Assembly (NCBI GenBank): GCA_046594635.1
Contig: JBKJRR010000428.1
Location: 1-6,941 of the forward strand
Length of the DNA stretch: 6,941 nt
Direction of reading: 5' to 3'
Origin: CAISIP01 sp046594635
GTDB taxonomy: Bacteria > Pseudomonadota > Gammaproteobacteria > Burkholderiales > Burkholderiaceae_C
Shown: in pieces, positions 1 to 6,633 of the stretch
Layout: the number at the start of each line of letters is the position of its first letter
Position numbering within the stretch: the stretch's first letter is position 1
Notes under the pieces: model-generated
Databases searched by the model: none
What the model saw: the letters and a program-made list of their open reading frames with translations, nothing else
What the model was told of the DNA's origin: nothing
Position numbers and translations under genes: made by a program

Positions 1-363
1 CAGGCGTCGCCAAGCTGGGTCGAGCCGGTGATTGCCTTGTCCATCGTCGCCACGGCCGCGCTTAATCTGCGTCCGATAGCCGGGCTGCGCATCGAGTGGA
101 TGGCTTTGGCGTTTGGCATGGTGCACGGTTACGGATTTGCCGGTCTGCTGCAGGATGCGTCGGCGCCGGATGGATTGCTGGGCTGGGCGCTGGTTGGTTT
201 CAACCTGGGCGTCGAGGCCGGGCAACTGATGGCGGTTGCGGCCTGGGTGCTGTTGGCGCAATGGCTGATGACCCGTCGCTGGTATGCACCTGTCGTCGTG
301 CGGGGCGGATCGGTTTTGCTGATGGGGCTGGGTATCGCGTGGTTCTGGCAACGTATTGCCTGA
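1..363 (+). CDS. HupE/UreJ-family membrane protein (3' part, start lies before the window)
   Basis: The reading frame is open from base 1 and ends at TGA 361-363, giving 120 residues of a protein whose start is outside the window. A GTG at 28 is in frame but is unlikely to be the start, because the conserved family text begins before it (WVEPVIALSI). What is visible matches the second HupE/UreJ family: the VEP-IALS helix, then an FGMVHGYGFAGLL segment with a helix-embedded histidine, then GFNLGVEAGQL, then a last hydrophobic helix ending WFWQRIA. About four membrane helices remain. HupE and UreJ proteins are linked to nickel or cobalt supply for hydrogenase and urease, but this second subfamily is mostly uncharacterised and often sits alone. 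No metalloenzyme gene is visible here, so the substrate is unknown. It converges on the acyl-CoA synthetase gene. Confidence 0.82.
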   Translation, partial: QASPSWVEPVIALSIVATAALNLRPIAGLRIEWMALAFGMVHGYGFAGLLQDASAPDGLLGWALVGFNLGVEAGQLMAVAAWVLLAQWLMTRRWYAPVVVRGGSVLLMGLGIAWFWQRIA

Positions 364-364
364 A

Positions 365-386
365 GTGTCGCGCGGCGGCGCGATAT
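365..386. terminator. GC-rich hairpin between convergent genes, possible bidirectional terminator
   Basis: A perfect 6-bp inverted repeat, TCGCGC (368-373) and GCGCGA (378-383), closes a GGCG tetraloop. Read as plus-strand RNA the stem extends three more pairs with two G-U wobbles, to 365-386. It lies immediately after the plus-strand stop at 363 and 8 bases beyond the minus-strand stop at 394-396. Position favours a shared terminator, but neither side has a run of T, so it is not a canonical intrinsic terminator. Confidence 0.4.
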
Positions 387-393
387 GCCCGGT

Positions 394-1896
394 TCAGATG
401 CGCCGGGTGACGCCGCTCCAGTAGGGCTCGCGCAATTTTCGCTTGAAGATCTTGCCGGTGTCCTCGCGTGGCATCTCGGCCACGAAATCGACTTTGCTCG
501 GCATCTTGTAGCCGGCCACATGCGGCTTGAGAAATGCGATGACCTGGTCTGCATCCAGCGTCGCCTGCGGCAGTGGCTGCACCACAGCGGCCAGTGCTTC
601 GCCGAATTCGGTGTCGGGTATGCCGAACACCGCGCAATCGGCGATGCCAGGCATACGCTGCAGCACGAGTTCGATCTCGGCCGGGTAGATGTTGACGCCG
701 CCCGAGATCACCATGTCGCAGGCCCGATCGACAATGAACAGGAAGCCGTCCTCGTCCAGATAACCGAGATCGCCCATGGTCTTGAGCCCCGCCCGCTCCA
801 TGCTCTGGCGCGCGTCGTCGTTGCCGGCGTACGTGAAGTCGGCATAGGCGGGTTGGTGGACATGGATCAGGCCCACCTGACCTGGCGCCAGACGATGGCC
901 TTGTTCGTCGATGATCGCCATCTCGACACCCTCCAGGGGTTGCCCTGCCGAACCGGGCTTGCGCAGGGCATCGGCACTGCCCAGCAGTGTCATGTAGCCC
1001 AGTTCGCTGGAGCCATAAGCCTCATGGATCACCGGTCCCCACCAGTCGATCATGGCGCGTTTGACCTCGGGCGCGCAGGGTGAGCCGGTCGACGACACGA
1101 ACCGGATCGAACCCAGGTCGTATGCGCTGCGTATGGCCTCGGGCAAGGCCAGCAAACGCACATACATGGTGGGAACCAGGTAGGCGTGGGTGATGCGATG
1201 GCGCTCGATCAGACGCAGCGTGTGTTCGGCGTCGAAACGCGGCTCGATGTACAACTCGGCGTTCTCCAGGGCGGCGCCGATGCAGAAGGAATTGGGCGCG
1301 CTGTGGTAGATCGGCGCGTTCACCAGCGCGCGCATGCCGGGCGCAAAACCCAGTACCTGGCGCAATACCTGCTGGCCCCGCGCGACCTGGGTGGTATTCG
1401 CTGGCGCGCGGCGAATACCCTTGGGTCGTCCGGTGGTGCCCGAGGTGTACAGCATGGGGCCGCGGGGTGGATGCGCTGGTGCCGTGTAAGCAGGGGCGTC
1501 GTCGCGCGCCTGGGCCCAGTTCTGAAACGCCTGGCCGCTTGCCTGCGGGGCATTGCCGACCGCGTCAGACACGAAGGTCGCAATACGCGCATGGCGCAGG
1601 CCGGTCAACTTTTGCAGCAGATCGGCGTCGGCCATCCATGCCCGTGCGCCACTGTCGTCCAGGATGTATTGCACCTCCTCGGTCCTGAAGTGCCAGTTGA
1701 TCGGACACCACATGGCGCCGAGCCATCGGGTGGCCAGCATCAGTTCCAGCATCTGCGGGCTGTTGCGCATCAGCAGCGCCACCACATCGCCTTCGCCGAC
1801 GCCCGCCGAATGCAGCACCTGGGCGGCGCGCAACACGCGGTCGTGAAAGATGGCCGGTGCGATGACCTGATCCTGGAAAACGATGGTGGGTGTCAT
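394..1896 (-). CDS. AMP-forming acyl-CoA synthetase (fatty or organic acid CoA ligase)
   Basis: This is a member of the ANL adenylating superfamily. It would activate a carboxylic acid with ATP to an acyl-adenylate and then form the CoA thioester in the cytoplasm. In the 500-residue form the P-loop motif YTSGTTGRPKG is at about 150-160 and YGSSELG at about 294-300. The GDLGYLDEDG motif has its ATP-ribose aspartate at about 376, and VDRACDMVISGG carries the hinge arginine at about 391. The C-terminal TGKIFKR has the catalytic lysine at about 482. All core motifs are intact and the length is normal, so the enzyme should be active. The start at 1896 is preferred over the ATG at 1905 because AGGA (1905-1908 on the minus strand) lies 8 bases upstream of it; 1905 has no such site. 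Substrate is not deducible: medium or long-chain fatty acids or aromatic acids are all possible. There is no beta-oxidation partner gene beside it. Confidence 0.93.
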   Translation of the reverse strand: MTPTIVFQDQVIAPAIFHDRVLRAAQVLHSAGVGEGDVVALLMRNSPQMLELMLATRWLGAMWCPINWHFRTEEVQYILDDSGARAWMADADLLQKLTGLRHARIATFVSDAVGNAPQASGQAFQNWAQARDDAPAYTAPAHPPRGPMLYTSGTTGRPKGIRRAPANTTQVARGQQVLRQVLGFAPGMRALVNAPIYHSAPNSFCIGAALENAELYIEPRFDAEHTLRLIERHRITHAYLVPTMYVRLLALPEAIRSAYDLGSIRFVSSTGSPCAPEVKRAMIDWWGPVIHEAYGSSELGYMTLLGSADALRKPGSAGQPLEGVEMAIIDEQGHRLAPGQVGLIHVHQPAYADFTYAGNDDARQSMERAGLKTMGDLGYLDEDGFLFIVDRACDMVISGGVNIYPAEIELVLQRMPGIADCAVFGIPDTEFGEALAAVVQPLPQATLDADQVIAFLKPHVAGYKMPSKVDFVAEMPREDTGKIFKRKLREPYWSGVTRRI

Positions 1897-1904
1897 GGTG
1901 CGCA

Positions 1905-1908
1905 TCCT
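1905..1908 (-). promoter_or_regulatory. Ribosome binding site deciding the acyl-CoA synthetase start
   Basis: AGGA on the minus strand lies 8 bases before the ATG at 1896-1894. It overlaps the alternative ATG at 1905-1903, which itself has AGG touching it and therefore no usable spacing. Confidence 0.5.
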
Positions 1909-1972
1909 GCGTCGCGAAAAAGTTGTCGGACAGGTAGCCCAATCAACGGCATTCGCCGACTGAAAAATCTGC

Positions 1973-2605
1973 TCAGGGTTTGGGAATCCGGATGCGGCTG
2001 ATCATCAGCGAGCCCGATACGGCAAAAACCAGCACCAGTGGATGTAGCGTCAACCCGGCAATGGCGGTTTCACCGAACCACAGGTCTTGACGGATGGCGC
2101 CGCTCCAGGCGGCAATTTGCAGCATCAGCACCAGTACGACCGAGGTCGGAATCGGCGTTCCCTCGAAATGGCTGACCTTGCCGCTGTCGTCGGCCATGGA
2201 CTCGGCAGTCACGTTGAAGCGGGCCAGCCGCGACACGCCACACGCGACAAAGTAGGCCAGCACGATGCGATCGAAAAATCCCTGCATGCCGCTGGCATAG
2301 GCCAGCATGGCCGGCGCCACGCCAAATGAGATTACATCGGCCAGCGAGTCGAGCTCACGACCCAGGCTGGACGCCTGCTGGCGCCAGCGTGCAACGCGGC
2401 CGTCGAGTACGTCGAACACCAATGCCGCCAGGATCAGGGCCGCCGCAAAATGCAGATGAATCGAGTCGCCGGTCTGCACGAACGAGATCGCAGAAAAGAT
2501 CGCACCGGTGCCACACAGGGCGTTTCCCAGCGTGAACCAATCGGCCAGCTGGAATTCGCGGATCATGGAGAAGGGCTTTTGCTTCGGAGTCTCGGAGTTG
2601 CGCAT
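1973..2605 (-). CDS. pssA: CDP-diacylglycerol--serine O-phosphatidyltransferase-like membrane enzyme
   Basis: A 210-residue CDP-alcohol phosphatidyltransferase. The family signature DG-x2-AR-x8-G-x3-D-x3-D is complete, with D68, G69, A72, R73, G82, D86 and D90, plus D65 three residues before; these acidic residues bind the divalent metal and the CDP group. Downstream, RLARFNV at about 131-137 and FEGTPIPTS at about 151-159 match the RFN and FxGxPIP features of Gram-positive-type PssA, which makes phosphatidylserine from CDP-diacylglycerol and L-serine in the inner membrane, the first step to phosphatidylethanolamine. Five or six hydrophobic segments are visible. Many Burkholderiales pssA genes sit with psd and leuA; this one does not, so it may be a second or accessory copy. 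The ATG at 2605 is preferred, with a weak GAAG before it. An internal ATG at 2566 lacks any ribosome-binding site. Another CDP-alcohol transferase activity cannot be excluded. Confidence 0.88.
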   Translation of the reverse strand: MRNSETPKQKPFSMIREFQLADWFTLGNALCGTGAIFSAISFVQTGDSIHLHFAAALILAALVFDVLDGRVARWRQQASSLGRELDSLADVISFGVAPAMLAYASGMQGFFDRIVLAYFVACGVSRLARFNVTAESMADDSGKVSHFEGTPIPTSVVLVLMLQIAAWSGAIRQDLWFGETAIAGLTLHPLVLVFAVSGSLMISRIRIPKP

Positions 2606-2716
2606 GCTTCGAATGTAAGGCCTGGCCGCCCCGGGCTTCGATTGCCCCCGATTGGCGTGTCAGAATTTGTGCTGGCATCACGCTGCCGATCACACGCTCG
2701 GTGTTGCCAGTGCCGA

Positions 2717-2748
2717 CGCCATGCCTGGCGGTACCGATGGCGGGCATG
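2717..2748. repeat. Nested, mutually exclusive inverted repeats upstream of the small ORF
   Basis: CGCCA (2717-2721) can pair with TGGCG at 2726-2730, giving a tight hairpin with a TGCC loop, or with TGGCG at 2738-2742. CATGCC (2720-2725) can instead pair with GGCATG (2743-2748). The structures exclude one another. They lie in the intergenic region between the divergently oriented pssA and small proline-rich ORF, 29 bases before the latter's start codon. Short GC-rich repeats are common at this base composition, so a role is speculative. Confidence 0.25.
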
Positions 2749-2764
2749 AATCAATTCCGCGAAC

Positions 2765-2769
2765 GAGGG
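2765..2769 (+). promoter_or_regulatory. Ribosome binding site of the small proline-rich ORF
   Basis: GAGGG lies 8 bases upstream of the ATG at 2778. This is the main argument that the short ORF is translated and that it starts here, not at an earlier in-frame GTG at 2652. Confidence 0.45.
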
Positions 2770-2777
2770 CTTCTGCA

Positions 2778-2879
2778 ATGACTACTGTGCACAAACACCC
2801 GCCAGGGCGCGAGCCGCCAGACCTGCCACCAAAGCCGGAGCCGGAGCCGGATACGAAAGTGGGTCTGACTGACAACTGA
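2778..2879 (+). CDS. Candidate 33-residue proline-rich small protein
   Basis: I do not recognise this as a named family. The ORF starts with ATG behind a well-placed GAGGG and ends at TGA 2877-2879. The predicted peptide is hydrophilic, without a signal peptide or membrane helix. It begins MTTVHKHPPGREPPDLPPK and then has a PEPEPD run encoded by a short GCCGGA tandem repeat (about 2834-2850), so roughly a quarter of residues are proline. Such a peptide would be disordered. It sits alone on the plus strand, divergent from pssA and convergent with the MFS gene, in a stretch otherwise without genes. Its stop codon lies inside the left arm of a perfect 10-bp inverted repeat. An extended frame runs back to GTG 2652, but that upstream part lacks a ribosome-binding site and looks non-coding. 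The reading frame could still be chance in high-GC DNA. Confidence 0.45.
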   Translation: MTTVHKHPPGREPPDLPPKPEPEPDTKVGLTDN

Positions 2880-2898
2880 AAACTCCGGCAGTTGTCAG
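2869..2898. terminator. Perfect 10-bp inverted repeat between convergent gene ends, probable terminator
   Basis: CTGACAACTG (2869-2878) and CAGTTGTCAG (2889-2898) are exact reverse complements separated by a 10-base loop. The hairpin overlaps the stop codon of the small ORF on the plus strand and lies 8 bases beyond the MFS stop (2907-2909) on the minus strand. This is the expected place for a bidirectional terminator. No T-run follows on either strand, so factor-dependent termination, 3'-end protection or a protein-binding palindrome remain possible. Confidence 0.55.
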
Positions 2899-2906
2899 CG
2901 GCACGC

Positions 2907-4529
2907 TCAGTGCGATTCGCCCGTCGTGGTCGATTCAATGATGCGGCGCTTGACCACCGGCGGTGCACCACCGATGTGGAAGGACTGTTTGCGGTCACGC
3001 AACGCCACATCGGCGGTGGTGACCCGGTCGAAGCGGCGCAGGTGCTCGGTCCACGACTCGTCGACGATCTGTTCAACGAACAGGCCAGGGTCGTGAACGT
3101 CGCGCAGCAGTTCCCAGGACAGTGCGCCGTGGCGCAGCCGGCTGCGTCGGCTGACGCGCATCAGCGATCTGAATTCGTCTGCCCGCTCCGGATCGATCCG
3201 GTATTCGATGGTCAGCACGACCCGGCCCGGGCCCGGCGGCTGCTTGACCACGGGCAACTTGAACAGTGAAGACGGTGTCAGGTCTTCCGCGGCCTGGCTG
3301 TCGGCCATCCAGCGATTGGCCAGCAGCATCGTGAGCACACCGGTGATTGCCGCCGCCACCAGGCTGCCCGTGATGGTGTAATGCGTGGCGACTTGACCCC
3401 ACATGGCGGCACCACCTGCGCTGGCGCCCATGATGGCCATCTGGTACATCGACATGCCGCGCGCGCGCACCCAGTCCGGCAAACCGAATTGGGCTGAGAC
3501 GCTGAGTGTATTGGCCGTGGTGATCCAGGCCATGCCGGCCCCCGCCATGGCGGCCGACGCCACGGCCGCATGGGGTGCGAAGGCCACGACGATCATGGCC
3601 ACGGATTGCAGCGCAGCGCCGCGAAACACCAATCCATCACGCGACCAGACCTTGCGCAGGCGTTGCATGTTCAGAGCCGCAACGATGGCACCAGCGCCCA
3701 TCGAGGCCAGCAGCAGCGTGAAGGTGCTGGCATCGCCGCCGGGCAGGTCGCGCGCCACCAACGGCAGCAGTGCGATCAGCGCCGTCGAGTGAAAGAAGAA
3801 CAGGCATACGCGCGCCAGTACCCCTTGCAGATGGCTCGATTGCGCCATGAACTGCATGCCCACGCGCATTGCGCTGAGCAGCTTTTCGCGGCCCAGTGGA
3901 TGCGGCGTAGGTGCGCGATTCCAGCGCGAGATCACGACCGCGGCGCCAATGGCCAACACCGCATTGAGCATGAACACATAGGCGCTGCCCAGGCTGGCGA
4001 TCAATGCGCCCGCCACCAGCGGCCCGATGATGCGCGAGGCGTTCATCGACACCCCGTTCAGGGCCAGCGCTGCCGGCAACTGGTTGCGCGGCACCAGCTC
4101 GGGCACGATGGCAGAGAACACCGGCCAGCGCAGTGCCAGTCCGATGCCATTGGCGAAGGTCATGGCCAGCAACAGCGGCGGCGACATCCAGCCCGCGATC
4201 ACCGTGGCACACAGGATCAACGCGACCACGGCCACCCATAACTGCGTCAGCAGGAAGAAGCGTTTGCGGTCCAGGATGTCGGCCAGCGCGCCACTGGGTA
4301 GCCCCAACAGGAATACCGGCAGGGTGGAAGCCGTCTGCACCAGCGCCACCAGGATCGGCGAGGTCGTCAGCGAGGTCATCAGCCAGGCGGCCGCCACATC
4401 GTTCATCCACATCGAGATGTTGGCCGCCAGCCAGGTGAACCACAACATCCGGAACACTGGCAGGCTCAGGGGGGCCAGGGCGGACGGGGACGGCGTGTCG
4501 GAGTTGGTAGCAGGGGAGTCGTTCGGCAT
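2907..4529 (-). CDS. MFS transporter of the EntS-like/MFS_3 type with C-terminal soluble domain
   Basis: A 540-residue inner-membrane major facilitator protein, probably a proton-driven exporter. After a polar N-terminal tail of about 24 residues, FRMLWFTWLAANISMWMND opens the first helix. MFS motif A is visible between helices 2 and 3 as GALADILDRKR at about 80-90, and RIIGPLVAGALIASLG is typical of helix 5 in this group. Hydrophobic segments continue to about residue 405. The family resembles the enterobactin exporter EntS and the so-called transmembrane secretion effector group, but siderophore export cannot be claimed because no siderophore genes are present. From about 435 to 525 there is a soluble stretch beginning VVLTIEYRIDPERADEFRSL, with LSWELLRDVHDPGLFVEQIVDESWTEH features reminiscent of the ABM ferredoxin-like fold. 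This tail recurs in the family. No earlier in-frame start exists before an upstream stop. The ATG lacks a clear ribosome-binding site, so initiation is not settled. Confidence 0.9.
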   Translation of the reverse strand: MPNDSPATNSDTPSPSALAPLSLPVFRMLWFTWLAANISMWMNDVAAAWLMTSLTTSPILVALVQTASTLPVFLLGLPSGALADILDRKRFFLLTQLWVAVVALILCATVIAGWMSPPLLLAMTFANGIGLALRWPVFSAIVPELVPRNQLPAALALNGVSMNASRIIGPLVAGALIASLGSAYVFMLNAVLAIGAAVVISRWNRAPTPHPLGREKLLSAMRVGMQFMAQSSHLQGVLARVCLFFFHSTALIALLPLVARDLPGGDASTFTLLLASMGAGAIVAALNMQRLRKVWSRDGLVFRGAALQSVAMIVVAFAPHAAVASAAMAGAGMAWITTANTLSVSAQFGLPDWVRARGMSMYQMAIMGASAGGAAMWGQVATHYTITGSLVAAAITGVLTMLLANRWMADSQAAEDLTPSSLFKLPVVKQPPGPGRVVLTIEYRIDPERADEFRSLMRVSRRSRLRHGALSWELLRDVHDPGLFVEQIVDESWTEHLRRFDRVTTADVALRDRKQSFHIGGAPPVVKRRIIESTTTGESH

Positions 4530-4681
4530 CGGGGAGTCAAGGCAGGGAAAATCGGCGTTGCCGCCCGCGATTGTCGCTGCCTACCCCAACTGGCGTCTGA
4601 TGCCCTGCTGCATGTCCTGCATCCACTGGTAGTTTCGGTTCGGTGTGGATGCCCGGTCCGGAACGCATGCCGCCGTCAAGT

Positions 4682-4701
4682 CACACGGCCGACGGCCGGT
4701 G
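4682..4701 (-). terminator. GC-rich hairpin just after the hydrolase gene
   Basis: CGGCC (4686-4690) and GGCCG (4694-4698) enclose a three-base loop. The stem is prolonged by CAC (4682-4684) pairing with GTG (4699-4701), with one bulged A. It begins 7 bases beyond the hydrolase stop on the minus strand. It could end the ABC-transporter/hydrolase transcript before the MFS gene, but no T-run follows it. Confidence 0.35.
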
Positions 4702-4708
4702 CGACGGG

Positions 4709-5614
4709 TCAGCCGCCTGCCGCTTTCACATGCGCAGCCACGTCCTGATGGGTGGCAAACCACACGCTCCCCTTGGCCTGCATGTGCTGTATCAGTTCTT
4801 CGAGAATGAACAAGCGCGATCGGTAGGCGATGACATGGGGATGCATGGTGAGCAGGAACAGCCCACCCTCGTCCCAGGCGGCATCGAACTCACGTCGGAA
4901 AATGTCGAGCACCGCGGTGGGAGCGGTGTACGGCCGCAGCGCCTGGAAGCGATTCATGTTGAAGTAGACCGCGTCGTCGCGGATCCACTCCACCGGCAAT
5001 TCGACAATGCCGGTCGGCTCGCCATGCTCTTCGAGTTCGTACGGGTCGTTGTCGGCCATCAGTGAGGAGTCGTAGAGCAGGCCCATCTCACGTTGAATCT
5101 TCAGGGTTGCCGGAGAAAAGTCCCACGAGGGAGTGCGCATTCCCACCGGCCGCACACCGGTGATCTTGGTCAACGCGTCGCTGGAGCGCAGGTACAGCTC
5201 ACGCTCGACCGCCTCGGGCAGAATCGAATTGAGTTCGTGGATCCAGCCGTGCAGTCCGATTTCATGGCCTTCGGCAATCACGCGGCGTTGTTCGTCGGGA
5301 TGCAGCAGCGCGGCCACAGCGGGCACGAAGAACGTTGCGGGTATCGACGTCTTTTTCAGCAGTTCCAGAATGCGGGGTACACCGACGCGGCTGCCATATT
5401 GACCCCAGGACATACGACCGATGGATTGACCACCGTCGCGCAACTCGTTCGTCTCGTGGTCGCTGTCAAATGACAGCGCCACCGCGCAGCGCGCGCCGCC
5501 CGGCCATCGGTCGGGCCGCAGGCTGCGCCCGGCGCGTACGTGGTTGACGCGTTGGCGCCACTCGGCCTCTTCCCATTCCCAGGCCGGTGTCTTGTCGGTC
5601 GATGACGGGTTCAT
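4709..5614 (-). CDS. Polysaccharide-deacetylase-fold (CE4/NodB) hydrolase, HpPgdA or cyclic-imidase-like
   Basis: A 301-residue cytoplasmic-looking protein with no signal peptide. Its CE4 metal-site motifs are in order. FDSDHET has aspartates 50 and 52, HGWIH gives histidines 122 and 126, GMRTPSWDFS has arginine 160, and LTMHPHVI has histidines 258 and 260. This D-x-D, H-x3-H layout with an HPxVI ending fits the group containing Helicobacter pylori PgdA and bacterial cyclic imide hydrolases, better than the secreted chitin or peptidoglycan deacetylases with signal peptides. The reaction would be metal-dependent hydrolysis of an amide or imide bond. Its ATG overlaps the dppF stop in ATGA, and AGGAG lies 8 bases upstream, so translation is coupled to the importer ATPase. 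That context favours a small imported compound over cell-wall glycan, but this is inference. The frame stays open far upstream through dppF; that is overlap, not part of this protein. Confidence 0.88.
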   Translation of the reverse strand: MNPSSTDKTPAWEWEEAEWRQRVNHVRAGRSLRPDRWPGGARCAVALSFDSDHETNELRDGGQSIGRMSWGQYGSRVGVPRILELLKKTSIPATFFVPAVAALLHPDEQRRVIAEGHEIGLHGWIHELNSILPEAVERELYLRSSDALTKITGVRPVGMRTPSWDFSPATLKIQREMGLLYDSSLMADNDPYELEEHGEPTGIVELPVEWIRDDAVYFNMNRFQALRPYTAPTAVLDIFRREFDAAWDEGGLFLLTMHPHVIAYRSRLFILEELIQHMQAKGSVWFATHQDVAAHVKAAGG

Positions 5615-6633
5615 GTGGGGGTCTCCTGGAGCGGAAAATGACAGGCGGCCTCGTGATGCGGGTCCACGGTGCGCAATAGCGGACGTTCCTGCTGGCAGCG
5701 GGGCTGTGCATAGGCGCAGCGCTGGTGAAACGCGCAACCCGGCGGTGGGTTGATGGGCGAGGGCAGTTCGCCACTGATTGGCTGGATTTCTGCCGCCGGT
5801 GCGCCGTCGGCAGCCAGCCGCGGAGCGCTGTGGAGCAGTGCGCGGGTATAGGGGTGCCGGGGCGACTGGAAGATGTCTTCGGTCGTGCCCAGTTCGACAA
5901 TGCGCCCCAGATACATGATCGCAACCCGGTCGCTGACATGGCGTACCACGCTCAGGTCGTGGCTGATGAACAACATGGTCAGGTTCAGGTCGCGGCGCAG
6001 CTGCAGGAACAGGTTGATGATCTGGGCCTGGATCGACACGTCGAGTGAGGCCACCGGTTCGTCGCAAACCAGCGCGTCGGGCCGCATCGCCAGTGCGCGT
6101 GCAATCGCCACGCGTTGGCGCTGGCCGCCCGAAAACTGGTGCGGAAAACGTTGGGCCGCATCGGCGTCCAGGCCCACGGCCAGGAGCCAGCGCACCACGT
6201 CGGCCGCGGCCTCGGACTTCATGACCAGGCCATGCGCGATCGGGCCCTCGGCAATCGTGTCGCCGATGCGCATGCGCGGGTTGAGCGAAGCAAACGGATC
6301 CTGGAACACCATCTGGATGCGCGTCGTGTCCTTGCGTCCAGCGCGCATGACCGCCGAGCCGTCGATACGGGTCTCGCCCATGGTCGCGCCGAGGATGCCG
6401 GCTGCGACCCGCCCGAGCGTGGACTTGCCACAACCTGACTCTCCGACCAGGCCCAGCGTCTCGCCCTTGGCCACCGTCAAAGAGACGTCTTCGACCGCAT
6501 GGACCACCGTGGTGCTGGCCTTCTGACCGGTGATACGTTTGGCCAGCCGCTCGGAGAACGGCGGAATCGATGAGAAGCGGCGCGTGATCGCGTCAAGTGA
6601 AATGAAGCGGACTGGGTCGGCGTTGGCGCTCAC
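5611..6633 (-). CDS. dppF: Dipeptide/oligopeptide-type ABC transporter ATP-binding protein (DppF/OppF-like)
   Basis: One of the paired ATPases that power a peptide-type importer at the inner membrane. In the 340-residue GTG-start form, Walker A GESGCGKST is at 64-72 and the Q-loop FQDPFASLNP has Q111. The signature FSGGQRQR is at 167-174, Walker B LVCDEP at 188-193, SLD at 196-198 and the H-loop at H225, so it is catalytically complete. The oligopeptide C-terminal domain follows with HPYT at 260-263 and cysteines 300, 306, 313 and 331. The GTG at 6633 has GAGGG 7 bases before it and gives a normal N-terminus. An upstream ATG at 6723 would overlap dppD and add 30 residues with no family resemblance. 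The stop overlaps the hydrolase ATG by four bases. Peptides are the default substrate, but the family also takes up nickel, glutathione and other small amides. The symbol denotes the type, not proven substrate. Confidence 0.92.
   Translation of the reverse strand: MSANADPVRFISLDAITRRFSSIPPFSERLAKRITGQKASTTVVHAVEDVSLTVAKGETLGLVGESGCGKSTLGRVAAGILGATMGETRIDGSAVMRAGRKDTTRIQMVFQDPFASLNPRMRIGDTIAEGPIAHGLVMKSEAAADVVRWLLAVGLDADAAQRFPHQFSGGQRQRVAIARALAMRPDALVCDEPVASLDVSIQAQIINLFLQLRRDLNLTMLFISHDLSVVRHVSDRVAIMYLGRIVELGTTEDIFQSPRHPYTRALLHSAPRLAADGAPAAEIQPISGELPSPINPPPGCAFHQRCAYAQPRCQQERPLLRTVDPHHEAACHFPLQETPT
5623..5627 (-). promoter_or_regulatory. Strong ribosome binding site of the hydrolase gene
   Basis: AGGAG lies 8 bases upstream of the ATG at 5614-5612, inside the last codons of dppF. 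It fixes the hydrolase start within a frame that is open for much longer upstream. Confidence 0.75.

Noticed and set aside
385..1083. 232-residue plus-strand frame opposite the acyl-CoA synthetase
   Set aside because: It is the antisense shadow of a gene with complete ANL motifs, and its own translation shows no recognisable domain.
1906..1972. Possible terminator between pssA and the acyl-CoA synthetase gene (CGGC/GCCG hairpin, with CTTTTT further on)
   Set aside because: The stem is only 4 bp and the T-run is about 30 bases away from it, beside the next gene's ribosome-binding site, so it does not make a convincing terminator.
1186..2001. 271-residue plus-strand frame
   Set aside because: It lies antisense to the 5' half of the acyl-CoA synthetase and has shadow-type composition with no motif.
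3570..4241. 223-residue plus-strand frame, rich in Gln, His and Arg
   Set aside because: It is antisense to the MFS membrane helices; that composition is the expected complement of hydrophobic codons at high GC.
4530..4708. Search for a gene, promoter or RNA in the gap before the MFS gene
   Set aside because: A short minus-strand frame (4581-4763) overlaps the hydrolase end and has no ribosome-binding site. No clear -35/-10 pair was found; only the hairpin at 4682-4701 was kept.
4709..6433. A 574-residue continuous minus-strand frame extending the hydrolase far upstream
   Set aside because: The part before 5614 is the out-of-frame shadow of dppF, with low-complexity Arg/Pro/Gly text. The hydrolase has its own AGGAG and ATG at 5614.
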